A DNA stretch of 29,740 nucleotides. Origin: RGIG6353 sp045531285. Lineage in GTDB: Bacteria; Bacillota; Clostridia; Oscillospirales; SIG627. The position numbers and the translations under genes are program-made. The notes beneath the pieces are model-generated. The model was not told where the DNA came from. It saw nothing but the letters and a program-made list of their open reading frames with translations, and did no database searches. The stretch lies in contig JAZSDT010000161.1 in assembly GCA_045531285.1 (NCBI GenBank), positions 1 to 29,740 of the forward strand, given 5' to 3'. Below, in pieces: positions 15,393-23,187 of this stretch (within the stretch, counting starts at the first letter, position 1; the number at the start of each line of letters is the position of its first letter).

Positions 15393-17162
15393 ATGGAGCT
15401 ATTAAATAAAATTGAGTCCTTTCGTTCAAACGTTTTGCCTCTTGTGTTCAAGGGCGAGGGTAGTGTAAGGTGGAGTACCGACAGTGACTGCGTACACATC
15501 CGTACCTTTGATAAGGGCGAGCTTGCCTTTGAAAACGGTGTCCTTGTCACCTTGGAAAAGGCAGGTAATGCCGTTGTTACGGCAGAGTGTGATGGCAAGA
15601 AGTATTCCTGCCAAATCAAAATAAACGAAATGAAGCATTGGTCAAACGATGACGCCTGTAACTATTACGTTGGTGACCTTCACGACCATACAACCGACGA
15701 GCACAACCACGACAGATTTGCCGTTCGTGACAGCGGTTTTCCCATCGACATAATTAATGCGGTAAAAAACGAAGGGAAAATGGACTTCCACGTTATTTCC
15801 GACCATACGAAAACTCTTAATCAGCGCGACTTTTTCAGAGGATTTACCGACGACGTGCTGTCCGAACCCAAGGAGCACATTGTATTTCCCGGAAGCGAAT
15901 CCGAGGTTACGGTGGTTGAAACAGACCGATACGGTATTGATTGCAAGTGCTCGGGAGAGATAGTTACCTTCAATGCGGATAATTACTCCTATTCTCACAG
16001 CTGGGAGGAGTTCTTTGCGGATCTGCAAAACAGCCCCTTCGCAGTTTGCATTCTCGCTCATCCTCAGGTGTCTGGCTTTTCAGTCAAGGGAGTTTGGAAT
16101 TTCAAGCTTGACAAAAACAATTCGCCACGTATGAAAGAGCTTGTGAAGGCTGTGGAAATGGGAAACGGCGGTGACAGAGAGTCCAATATGGTAAACGAAT
16201 ATATCTATTCCAAGGCACTGGATAACGGCTTTCACGTGTCGGTGGTTTGCTCCAGTGACAGCCACGGAAATTTCGGCTGGGGATATGATGTATTCCCCGG
16301 TAAGACGGTCATAATGGCAGCGGAGAAGACCAAGGAAGCCTTTTTGGACGCCCTTTATAACAACCGTTTCTATGCATGCTCATCGGGAAATCTTAAGCTG
16401 AAATACAGTGTTAACGGCAAACTTGCCCCCTGTACTTTGGAGCCTGCGGAAAGCTATGGCTTCAAGGTCGATGTTGACTACTTTAAGGAGGACAGTACCA
16501 CTGTTCCGGTAAAGTGCAGTGTCATATCCGACAGAGGCAGGGAAATAAGGCGCTTTGAGGGAGAGGACCTGTCCCATATGAGCTTTACGGTGGAATCGGA
16601 CGAGGCAAGTTATTTTTATTTGAGGCTTGTTGATTCCCAGGGTAGAAAAACCTGGTCAACTCCCGTATGGACGGGCAGACAGCCAAAAAGATATGTCACA
16701 CCCTCGGCTCCGTTGTCCAAAAACGGCTGGACAGCCTTCGATTTTGTCAGTGGTAAGGATGCCTTTGATTTGATTTGTGAGGACGTTGAAAAGGTGTGGA
16801 TCAGCGATAAAAATACAGCCTCCATACTCATTGATATGAAGGAAGAAAAAAACGTTAGTGCAATTGGACATTATGCGCCTTTTGTTGACAGGCGTCAACT
16901 GATTGCAGAGCAAAAGAGTCTTTCGTGGGTTTTTGGAAGAATGGCGGCAAGATATGAAATACATACGTCTGTTGACGGCGAACACTTCGAAAAGCGTGCA
17001 GACGGTTTTGTCAGAGTGTACGGCGGTGAGGAGATATTACCCTTTGAACCTGTTTCGGCAAGGTATATTCGCTTTGACGTGCTTTCAAATGCCGCTGAGG
17101 AAAGCGACAGAAAAGAGCTTGCAAATCCTTCGTTGGCTATTGCCGAGCTAAGTGTTTTTTAA
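15393..17162 (+). CDS. PHP-domain protein with a C-terminal F5/8 type C-like domain
   Basis: 589 residues. The start at 15393 is chosen for AGAGGTG upstream; another ATG at 15375 lies inside the previous gene. Residues ~1-85 form a beta-rich domain. Residues ~91-345 are a PHP (CehA-like) metallo-phosphoesterase fold: GDLHDHT with His97 and His99, ISDHTK with His138, AHPQVSG with His223, and CSSDSHGNFG with Asp289 and His291. The last ~150 residues resemble a discoidin (F5/8 C) carbohydrate-binding domain, ending HTSVDGEHFEK...VSARYIRFDVLSNA...IAELSVF. No signal peptide is seen, so the carbohydrate-binding part would act inside the cell. Metal-dependent hydrolysis of a phosphate ester or related substrate is inferred. 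Confidence 0.82.
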   Translation: MELLNKIESFRSNVLPLVFKGEGSVRWSTDSDCVHIRTFDKGELAFENGVLVTLEKAGNAVVTAECDGKKYSCQIKINEMKHWSNDDACNYYVGDLHDHTTDEHNHDRFAVRDSGFPIDIINAVKNEGKMDFHVISDHTKTLNQRDFFRGFTDDVLSEPKEHIVFPGSESEVTVVETDRYGIDCKCSGEIVTFNADNYSYSHSWEEFFADLQNSPFAVCILAHPQVSGFSVKGVWNFKLDKNNSPRMKELVKAVEMGNGGDRESNMVNEYIYSKALDNGFHVSVVCSSDSHGNFGWGYDVFPGKTVIMAAEKTKEAFLDALYNNRFYACSSGNLKLKYSVNGKLAPCTLEPAESYGFKVDVDYFKEDSTTVPVKCSVISDRGREIRRFEGEDLSHMSFTVESDEASYFYLRLVDSQGRKTWSTPVWTGRQPKRYVTPSAPLSKNGWTAFDFVSGKDAFDLICEDVEKVWISDKNTASILIDMKEEKNVSAIGHYAPFVDRRQLIAEQKSLSWVFGRMAARYEIHTSVDGEHFEKRADGFVRVYGGEEILPFEPVSARYIRFDVLSNAAEESDRKELANPSLAIAELSVF

Positions 17163-17177
17163 TAAACGTTACAATAT

Positions 17178-17207
17178 AAAACAGTGGGAATAAGTTCCCA
17201 CTGTTTT
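17178..17207. terminator. Bidirectional terminator between convergent genes
   Basis: 13-bp perfect stem AAAACAGTGGGAA / TTCCCACTGTTTT (17178-17190 with 17195-17207), loop TAAG. It starts 16 bases after the PHP gene and serves the minus-strand histidine phosphatase gene from the other side. Confidence 0.9.
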
Positions 17208-17271
17208 GATTTGTTTGAATACAGACGTTGTGGCGATAGGCGAGAATTGCCAGCGGATGCTATCCGCCTTA
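17206..17271 (-). repeat. REP-like element, copy B
   Basis: Shares TTGATTTGTTTG, GATAGGCGAG, and the small hairpin GCGGAT/ATCCGC with copies A and C, but lacks the CTCGCC arm. Its edge supplies the TAA stop codon of the histidine phosphatase gene (17271-17269). Confidence 0.75.
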
Positions 17272-17973
17272 TATACCGACGTCGTTGTCGTGTATCATAT
17301 CAAGCCCTTGGGCATAGAGATGAGACATATCCGAAAAGCATCGGCACTTCGGTGCGGTCAGTCCGTCGGGATTGTTTTTGAATTCGACTACCGTTACACC
17401 CGTGTGAGTTATCTGAAAGCCTGCCCACATAAGATGCACAGGTATGTAGAGCATATAGGAAAGAAAGAGCCGTCCCATAACCGAGTGACAGAAAAGAGCA
17501 ACCTTTTCTTCACTGGGGTTTATTATGCGGTAGTTACCGTCCTCTTCCCTGTAGCCCAGTCTTTCAAGGAAGTCTCTGCCGTTTTGTTCGATGAATTTAT
17601 ATGCCTCTTCCATTCCCGAGGTAGAAAAGCCGTTGGCTTCAAAGGAGTGGTCGAAGTCAAGATTTATCTGACCGTTGCTTCGGTAATGAGTTGTTTGTAT
17701 AAACGATACAGATTTTTTCTTCCCGTCGGGAAACGGGGTAAGTCTGCCGTCGGTTACTTCGTGGCTCCAATCCTCAATATTTATATCCAATCCCAGCAAG
17801 CGTGCCGCAGGCTGAGCTGTCTGTATCGCTCTTCCCATCGGGGATGAAAATATACGGTTAATACCCGAATCGGCTATTCTTTTGCCTACTGCTTCGGCTT
17901 GAATGAGTCCTCTTTGAGTCAAACTGTCGTTTTTGTAATCGGGGTCACCGTGGCGTACTATGTATAAAATCAT
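17269..17973 (-). CDS. Histidine phosphatase family protein (phosphoglycerate mutase-like)
   Basis: 234 residues from the ATG at 17973, with GAGGTGA upstream. Seen: MILYIVRHGDPDY with the RHG motif and catalytic His8, LTQRGLIQAEAVGKRI at 18-33, IFSSPMGRAIQTA at 41-53, and the second active-site His163 in ALFCHSVMGR. The family transfers phosphate through a phospho-His intermediate. Substrates range from sugar phosphates to nucleotides and cannot be set here; a phosphatase for a small sugar phosphate would fit the surrounding genes. It has its own promoter (17993-18021), which overlaps the terminator of the gene upstream. Confidence 0.88.
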   Translation of the reverse strand: MILYIVRHGDPDYKNDSLTQRGLIQAEAVGKRIADSGINRIFSSPMGRAIQTAQPAARLLGLDINIEDWSHEVTDGRLTPFPDGKKKSVSFIQTTHYRSNGQINLDFDHSFEANGFSTSGMEEAYKFIEQNGRDFLERLGYREEDGNYRIINPSEEKVALFCHSVMGRLFLSYMLYIPVHLMWAGFQITHTGVTVVEFKNNPDGLTAPKCRCFSDMSHLYAQGLDMIHDNDVGI

Positions 17974-17992
17974 TATCTTCACCTCGCAGTAT

Positions 17993-18021
17993 AGTATATC
18001 ATAAATCGCAAAATAAGGCAA
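17993..18021 (-). promoter_or_regulatory. Promoter of the histidine phosphatase gene
   Basis: On the minus strand: TTGCCT (18021-18016), 17-base spacer, TATACT (17998-17993), about 20 bases before the start codon. The -35 box lies inside one arm of the terminator hairpin at 18010-18046. Confidence 0.6.
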
Positions 18022-18046
18022 GGAGATTTTCTCCTTGCCTTATTTT
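18010..18046 (-). terminator. Terminator of the solute-binding protein gene
   Basis: 16-bp perfect stem AAAATAAGGCAAGGAG / CTCCTTGCCTTATTTT (18010-18025 with 18031-18046), 5-base loop. On the minus strand the T-rich arm reads CCTTATTTT. Some 100 bases, mostly the REP-like copy C, separate it from the stop codon. Confidence 0.85.
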
Positions 18047-18073
18047 ATTTATATACTATTGCATTAAATCAAC

Positions 18074-18150
18074 CTCGCCGATTTGATTTGTTTGCCTATT
18101 GTTTGCATAAGGATAGGCGAGCACTGCCCGCGGAGGCTCTCCGCCGCTTA
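18074..18150 (-). repeat. REP-like element, copy C
   Basis: Full-length copy with CTCGCCG, TTTGTTTGCCTATTG, GGATAGGCGAGC and a GC-rich hairpin GCGGAG/CTCCGC. GCCTAT can also pair with ATAGGC across 13 bases. Its edge supplies the TAA stop codon of the solute-binding protein gene, at the same place as in copy B. Confidence 0.8.
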
Positions 18151-19614
18151 GGTCAATTTGTCAAATGCCTTTATTACCTTTTTGTAGTGAATCTTTGCTC
18201 CGGGATACTTGGACTGATAGTAAGATTCAAAATTACTGTTTCCGCTCTTCATCATAAGCTCAAGTGTAAATCCGAAGCCCTCGAAGCCACCGTACATATA
18301 GCCGAATTCAAAGGTTCTGGCATCGATTACCATGTCGAGCACCTTTTTGGACTCGGAGTCACGGAGATATCTTGTCTTGAGTGCTATTTCATAGAAGGTA
18401 GGAACTACCGTCTTGTAGGATTCTGCTGAAAGAGCCTCGATAACAGTACCTACGAATTCTCTGTCCTTGATTGTCTTGGGGATAACAATTGAAGTGTGTT
18501 CACCGCCGGGCAGAGCGAAATAATCCTTTTGGTTTTCATCGTACTTGGGTACGGGAAGAATTCCGTAGTCGTCCTCGAAGTTTCTTAGACCGTCGCCAAG
18601 CGCCGTATTGATTATGTAGGTTGTAAATATGGATTTTCTATCCAGGAACATCTGTACACCGTTTGTTTCGCCGTCTCTCAGGTCATAGTAAACACCGTTT
18701 GTATTGTAGAGAAGGTCATATATTCTGGTTACGATGTTGTTTATCTTGTCCGTCTTAACAGCTATCTGAGGAACGCCGTCCTCGTCCTTTGCTGTTGTGG
18801 GGTTATCAAATGCCCACAGCCACTGTCCTACAGCAAGACCGTGAATCTGCGAATAGCCGTAAAAGTCGCCGTCCGACTGCTCGCCGTTACCGTCCTGGTC
18901 AACGTAGATATCCTTTATCATTTCGTAGAACACGTCGTAGGTCCACTTGCCGTCCAAAGCAAGTGCGTAAAGGTTTCCAAGATCGTAGGTGTTCGCAAGA
19001 GCCTTGTTAAAGAACATAACGTAGCTGTAGTAAATTGACGAGAAGCTGAAGTCAGAGATTGCTACAACGCATTTGCCGTCATAGGTAAGCTCGTCCGAGT
19101 TATCGGCAGGCCACCAGGGCTTTGAAAAATCAACGTTGGGAATATCGTACCAGTTAAGGAAAAGATTCTTGATAACAAGACTTCCTACAGATGCCGTGTG
19201 AGCACAAAGCAGATCAAACTCGTCGGCGCCCGAAAGCACGTTCTTTGAAACGTAGGAGTTCATCTCGCTATATCCCGAGGTATAAACTACCTCAACGTTA
19301 CAGTTGAAGCGGTCTTCTACTCTCTTGTTTCTGTCGGCTGTGGCATCCTTGATAAGATTACCCTTGTTTATCTGATCGTCATCTACGACAAAATCGTAGG
19401 GTCTGTGTGTAACTATTCTGAAGGTCTTTCCGCCAAAATCGTATTCGCCCAGACCGTCAGCAACTGCCGCACGCTCTGCAAAAATGTCTCCGTCATCGGT
19501 GGAAACGTCTAGATTTGTTTGCTCTGACGGCTTTTCTGTTTCCTCGTCCTTACTGCAAGAAGCAAGGCAAAGAAGCATAATCAACGCCAGGAACAAAACC
19601 GGTAGCTTTTTCAT
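18148..19614 (-). CDS. Extracellular solute-binding lipoprotein
   Basis: 488 residues. Lipoprotein signal MKKLPVLFLALIMLLCLASC with the modified Cys at 20, followed by an acidic, Ser/Thr-rich tether. The body resembles family-1 ABC solute-binding proteins of clostridia: FDLLCAHTASVGSL, the tryptophan-rich FSKPWWPADN, FFNKALAN, LDGKWTYDVFYEMIKDIY, the Ca-loop-like DQDGNGEQSDGD, and FGILPVPKYDE-like DDYGILPVPKYDE. It would capture a sugar or other solute at the membrane. No ABC permease or ATPase gene adjoins it, so it must share a transporter encoded elsewhere or act as a sensor. AAGGAG ribosome binding site; it ends at a REP-like element and terminator. Confidence 0.88.
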   Translation of the reverse strand: MKKLPVLFLALIMLLCLASCSKDEETEKPSEQTNLDVSTDDGDIFAERAAVADGLGEYDFGGKTFRIVTHRPYDFVVDDDQINKGNLIKDATADRNKRVEDRFNCNVEVVYTSGYSEMNSYVSKNVLSGADEFDLLCAHTASVGSLVIKNLFLNWYDIPNVDFSKPWWPADNSDELTYDGKCVVAISDFSFSSIYYSYVMFFNKALANTYDLGNLYALALDGKWTYDVFYEMIKDIYVDQDGNGEQSDGDFYGYSQIHGLAVGQWLWAFDNPTTAKDEDGVPQIAVKTDKINNIVTRIYDLLYNTNGVYYDLRDGETNGVQMFLDRKSIFTTYIINTALGDGLRNFEDDYGILPVPKYDENQKDYFALPGGEHTSIVIPKTIKDREFVGTVIEALSAESYKTVVPTFYEIALKTRYLRDSESKKVLDMVIDARTFEFGYMYGGFEGFGFTLELMMKSGNSNFESYYQSKYPGAKIHYKKVIKAFDKLT

Positions 19615-19644
19615 AAGTTATCTCCTTGGTTTATTTGTGAATCT

Positions 19645-19667
19645 ATTATACACTAAATAATAAGTGT
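19645..19667 (-). promoter_or_regulatory. Possible -10 box and inverted repeat upstream of the solute-binding protein gene
   Basis: A TATAAT box on the minus strand at 19650-19645 lies about 31 bases before the start codon. No good -35 box is seen. Instead the -35/spacer region holds an imperfect palindrome with ACACT/AGTGT arms (19650-19667), which could bind an activator. Confidence 0.35.
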
Positions 19668-19748
19668 TTTCCTTAATTATTTTGATTAGTTGCTATAATT
19701 TTCTTGGTTTTTTTGATATCCGAACGTGTAAAAAGCAAAAGAATACAC

Positions 19749-19777
19749 TTGACAAAAATAAAATTGTGATGTAATAT
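19749..19777 (+). promoter_or_regulatory. Promoter of the GH39-like / EEP operon
   Basis: TTGACA at 19749-19754, 17-base spacer, TAATAT at 19772-19777. An AAGGAG ribosome binding site follows, and the start is at 19809. Confidence 0.8.
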
Positions 19778-19808
19778 TAAAAAAAACTTATTAACAAGGA
19801 GACGAATT

Positions 19809-21104
19809 ATGATTATCGGCGAAAAAACAGGTAACAAAATAAAAGAGCTGCACGGTGTCAACTGTGCTCCGTATGCTATCGGGCAGAGAGCTGCACAACC
19901 TTATATAAAGAGTCTTTTTCGATATGCAGGCATTCCCCGTTCAAGACTGCATGACTGCTGTGGAAGCTATGGCGGAACCTACTTCGTGGACATCCCCAAT
20001 ATCTTCCGCGATTTTGACGCAGACGTCGAGGATCCCGCAAGCTACGATTTTCACTATACCGACGAGTACATAACTGCAATTATCAATTCAGGTGCACAGA
20101 TAGTCTACCGTCTCGGCGTCACTATCGAATGGGGCTCAAAGAAGTATGCTTCCATAGTTCCCAAGGATTTTGACAAGTGGGCAAGAATTTGCGAGCACAT
20201 TGTACGCCATTACAACGAGGGCTGGGCAGAGGGCTTTGAGTATAATATCGAGTATTGGGAGATATGGAACGAGCCCGAAAATCCTCCTATGTGGCAGGGT
20301 ACAAGAGAGCAGTTTTACGAGCTTTACAAGGTGTCGTCATTGCACCTGAGGAGCTGTTTTCCCAACATAAAGATAGGCGGCTTCGGTTCATGTGGCTTCT
20401 ACGCCGCATTCAGAGAAGGTATGAGCGATTTTTATAAGTCTTTCTTGCCTTACTTCGAGGACTTTTTGCAGATGGTCAAGGACAACGGCTGTCCACTTGA
20501 TTTCTTTACGTGGCACATCTATACCGATAAGGTTGACGAGATAGCAAAGTCGGCTTTATATGCAAGACAGACTCTTGATAAGTACGGCTTTACCAAGACC
20601 GAAAGCCACCTTAACGAGTGGAATTACGGTGCCGAGGGCGGCGGATTTGCCGAAAAGGAAAATATGGTTGGTGCATCCTTCTGTACTGCATCACTTATCG
20701 AGATGCAAAAGCTTCCCGTTGACCTTGCGCAGTACTATTGCGTGTCACTCATGGGTTCTTACAACGGTATGATGACTCTTCGCCTTCACCATTTCACACC
20801 TGTAGCTCACGCATATTCTGCATTCAACGGTGTGTACCGTGCCGAAAACGAGCTTAAAATAACAGCTACAGAAGACGAGCCCTACGCCATTGCATCAAAG
20901 GGCGATGACGGCACAACTCATCTGCTTATTTCCACCTACAAAAAGGAATGTACCGAGCTGGATATCACCTTCGAGGAGTCGGGTACTGTCGAGGTCTTTG
21001 AAATAAACGACAAGGGCTTTGACAAGAAATTCGAATTCAAGGGCAATAGCATAAAGATGCCCGTCAAGGACGATATATCGGTATACTATTTCAAAATGAG
21101 GTAA
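19809..21104 (+). CDS. GH39-like glycoside hydrolase
   Basis: 431 residues, no signal peptide, so cytoplasmic. The (beta/alpha)8 retaining-glycosidase pattern (clan GH-A, nearest to GH39 beta-xylosidase/iduronidase-like) is seen in EYWEIWNEPENPPMW with the acid/base Glu155, DFFTWHIY at 231-238, and SHLNEWNYGAE with the probable nucleophile Glu270. The C-terminal ~80 residues form a beta-sandwich of the kind that follows the barrel in this clan. It would cleave short glycosides after import. The next gene starts 29 bases downstream with AAGGAGG, so they form an operon. The family assignment rests on motifs read by eye; the sugar specificity is open. Confidence 0.75.
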   Translation: MIIGEKTGNKIKELHGVNCAPYAIGQRAAQPYIKSLFRYAGIPRSRLHDCCGSYGGTYFVDIPNIFRDFDADVEDPASYDFHYTDEYITAIINSGAQIVYRLGVTIEWGSKKYASIVPKDFDKWARICEHIVRHYNEGWAEGFEYNIEYWEIWNEPENPPMWQGTREQFYELYKVSSLHLRSCFPNIKIGGFGSCGFYAAFREGMSDFYKSFLPYFEDFLQMVKDNGCPLDFFTWHIYTDKVDEIAKSALYARQTLDKYGFTKTESHLNEWNYGAEGGGFAEKENMVGASFCTASLIEMQKLPVDLAQYYCVSLMGSYNGMMTLRLHHFTPVAHAYSAFNGVYRAENELKITATEDEPYAIASKGDDGTTHLLISTYKKECTELDITFEESGTVEVFEINDKGFDKKFEFKGNSIKMPVKDDISVYYFKMR

Positions 21105-21133
21105 TCGTACAAAGAAAATTAAGGAGGCTTATT

Positions 21134-21862
21134 ATGAAGGTTAAAATAATGACCTATAATATTGCGGCGGGACGCACATATTTTGAATATGCCGAAACGA
21201 AGAAAGCACCTGTTGACATTCAGAAGAGTGCAGATTTTATAAAGAACGAAAACCCTGCCGTCTGCGGCCTCAATGAGGTAGACAAGCTTACGAAACGCTC
21301 GGGAGAGGTTGACCAGGTAGGCTTTTACGAAAAACACCTCGGCATGAACGGGCTTTTCTGCAAAACTATCGCCCTTGAGGGCGGAGAATACGGAAACGGA
21401 TTTCTTACACAGTTCCCCGTGCTTGACAGTGAGGTCATCAATATTCCCGACGTTGAGGGAAAAAGCTACGAGCACCGAGCGATACTCAGGGTAAAGGTTG
21501 ACCTTGACGGTAAGGCTGTTACCTTCCTTCAGACACATTCGGGGCTTTCCGAAGAAGAAAAGATCAACTGCGTGGATACCCTTTGTGCAATCATAGATTC
21601 TCTTGATACACCTGTTATTCTCATGGGCGACTTCAATATGTCACCCGATTTCCCCTCCCTTGAAAAGATAAGATCAAGACTTACCGATACTGCTCCGCTT
21701 CTCAACGGCGGTGAATTCTATACCTTCGGAACTTATGACGGAGTGAAGAAACAGCATATCGACTACATTTTTGTATCAAAGGAAATAAAACCGCTTTCGC
21801 TTACTGTTGTTGACACAAAAATATCCGACCACTATCCTCTTATTATGGAATGTGTGATTTAA
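21134..21862 (+). CDS. Endonuclease/exonuclease/phosphatase (EEP) family hydrolase
   Basis: 242 residues, cytoplasmic. Metal-dependent phosphoesterase fold: MTYNIAAG with Asn9, GLNEVDK with Glu48, VILMGDFNMSP with Asp166 and Asn168, HIDYIF with His209/Asp210, and ISDHYPL with Asp232/His233. All main catalytic positions of the DNase I-like family are present. The family includes nucleases, sphingomyelinases and sugar or inositol phosphatases. Its size and the glycosidase partner point to a small phosphodiester or phosphomonoester substrate rather than DNA, but this is inference. It is second in the operon with the GH39-like gene. Confidence 0.85.
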   Translation: MKVKIMTYNIAAGRTYFEYAETKKAPVDIQKSADFIKNENPAVCGLNEVDKLTKRSGEVDQVGFYEKHLGMNGLFCKTIALEGGEYGNGFLTQFPVLDSEVINIPDVEGKSYEHRAILRVKVDLDGKAVTFLQTHSGLSEEEKINCVDTLCAIIDSLDTPVILMGDFNMSPDFPSLEKIRSRLTDTAPLLNGGEFYTFGTYDGVKKQHIDYIFVSKEIKPLSLTVVDTKISDHYPLIMECVI

Positions 21863-21873
21863 AACAAACAGAA

Positions 21874-21910
21874 GGGGCTGTAAAAACTCAATTGAGTTTT
21901 TTGCAGCCCC
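21874..21910. terminator. Bidirectional terminator between convergent genes
   Basis: GGGGCTG at 21874-21880 pairs with CAGCCCC at 21904-21910 around a perfect 20-base palindrome AAAAACTCAA/TTGAGTTTTT (21882-21901). The gap to the stop codon of each convergent gene is only a few bases (stops at 21862 and 21916). Confidence 0.88.
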
Positions 21911-21915
21911 TGATT

Positions 21916-22782
21916 TTACTTTATAGGAAATTTCTCGATTATCTTGTCAAAACGCTTTACGCTGTCGCAAAGGTTTTTCACCTTTTCTTCAATGTTCTCT
22001 GCAGACTTTACGTATTGGTCGCATTCAAGCGTGAGATATCCGCTGTAGTTTATCTCTCGAAGCGCCTTTGCCACAAGGTTGAAGTCGATGTCCATTGAAA
22101 ACGGTATCTGATGTGAATCGTGCCAACGGTCATTGTCGTGTATGTGGAGAGCTTGTACCTTGTCACCCAGTGCCTTGATAAGACTGTATGCCGATACCAT
22201 ATCACCCATCATCTCGGCGTGACCTATATCTACGCAGGCTACAAGGTAATCATCGTTTACAAGGTCAATATGCTCCTTGAAGCTCTCGGCTGTAGCGCAT
22301 ACCGCAAAATCCGCCCTGTCAGTTTCGGTATTCCAGCTCCACATATTTTCTGTGGCTATCTTCACTCCGTACTCCTTTGCAAAGGGCAAAAGACCGTTGT
22401 ACATCTCGGCGTTTTCTTGTGCCGTTCTACGATTGTCGGGATGTATTACACAGATGTTTCCGCCTGCTTCTGCCGTGCATTCGATGGCGCGCTTAAAGTG
22501 ATCCGCAATTTCTTTAACGTGAGAGGGGAAGGGAGCATGGGACTGGTTACAATGAATACCGTTGTCAAGTCCTACCTGCTTGAGCCTCCTTGCAAAAGGA
22601 AGATATTCACTGCTTCTGAAGGGGCATTCTTTGTCAATGACAGCTCCTTTATTCCAATCATAAACAAAATATGGACTCATGGAAAAATCCCAGGCATCAA
22701 AGCCTGCTTTTGCCACAAGCTCAATTGCTCTTTCTTCTCCAACCTGTCGGTAGATGCTGCCTATTTCTGTTGATACTTTCAT
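21916..22782 (-). CDS. Sugar phosphate isomerase/epimerase-like TIM barrel protein
   Basis: 288 residues, xylose-isomerase-like TIM barrel; cytoplasmic. Seen: N-terminal KVSTEIGSI, HCNQSHAPFP, ICVIHPDNRR, KIATENMWSWN with a metal-ligand Glu, CVDIGHAEMM with Asp and His, ALHIHDNDRWHDSHQIP, and LTLECDQY with the last Glu. The set is that of the metal-dependent epimerase/isomerase group. It is clearly different in sequence from the isomerase-like protein at 1310. Ribosome binding site AAAAGGAG. Its leader, like that of the carbamoyltransferase gene, comes from the hairpin-mosaic repeat just upstream. Substrate unknown. Confidence 0.87.
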   Translation of the reverse strand: MKVSTEIGSIYRQVGEERAIELVAKAGFDAWDFSMSPYFVYDWNKGAVIDKECPFRSSEYLPFARRLKQVGLDNGIHCNQSHAPFPSHVKEIADHFKRAIECTAEAGGNICVIHPDNRRTAQENAEMYNGLLPFAKEYGVKIATENMWSWNTETDRADFAVCATAESFKEHIDLVNDDYLVACVDIGHAEMMGDMVSAYSLIKALGDKVQALHIHDNDRWHDSHQIPFSMDIDFNLVAKALREINYSGYLTLECDQYVKSAENIEEKVKNLCDSVKRFDKIIEKFPIK

Positions 22783-22796
22783 GTTATCTCCTTTTT

Positions 22797-23187
22797 GTTA
22801 TGTTATCTTACGGTGTGATTTTTGGGTGTAAACCGAAAATGAAAGGTTAATATAATTTATTACCGTATCTCACGAGTCTTATGTCGTGCGAACACTTCTC
22901 TTCGGTGTTATATCTTTTTTATTGTTGAAAACCTTCGGTTTTCTTCCTTTTTTGAAAATTTCATTTTCTTCGCGTGTTGCTCGGACTGCTGTACATAAGT
23001 ACAGCGACGCCATCGCACTCCGCGATTTACCCTCCAAAACTCCCACCTTTTGAATTTTTTCGTATTTTTCTGCAATACTTAGCACTCTCTCGACTCACTC
23101 TCGTCGCTTTACAGAGAGTAAAGCTTCCTCGGTTCGCTCGCTCGTGCGTCGTCTTGCAAAAAAATCCTTCAAAATTTAGTTACAGGT
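22797..23187 (-). repeat. Hairpin-mosaic dispersed repeat, copy 2
   Basis: Read on the minus strand it ends with the same ACACCCAAAA...ATAACATAAC edge as copy 1, next to the ribosome binding site of the gene at 22782. The core 22797-23012 aligns with copy 1, including GAAAACC/GGTTTTC at 22927-22943. Beyond the short GTAC palindrome it turns into a variant mosaic (ATCGC/GCGAT, CTCTCT/AGAGAG hairpins) before the shared TCGTCTTGC at 23149-23157. No credible gene lies in it. Confidence 0.85.

Noticed and set aside
17206..17847. Plus-strand open frame opposite the histidine phosphatase
   Set aside because: The minus-strand protein has clear RHG and second-His motifs, a ribosome binding site and a promoter; the plus frame has none of these and starts in a terminator/repeat region.
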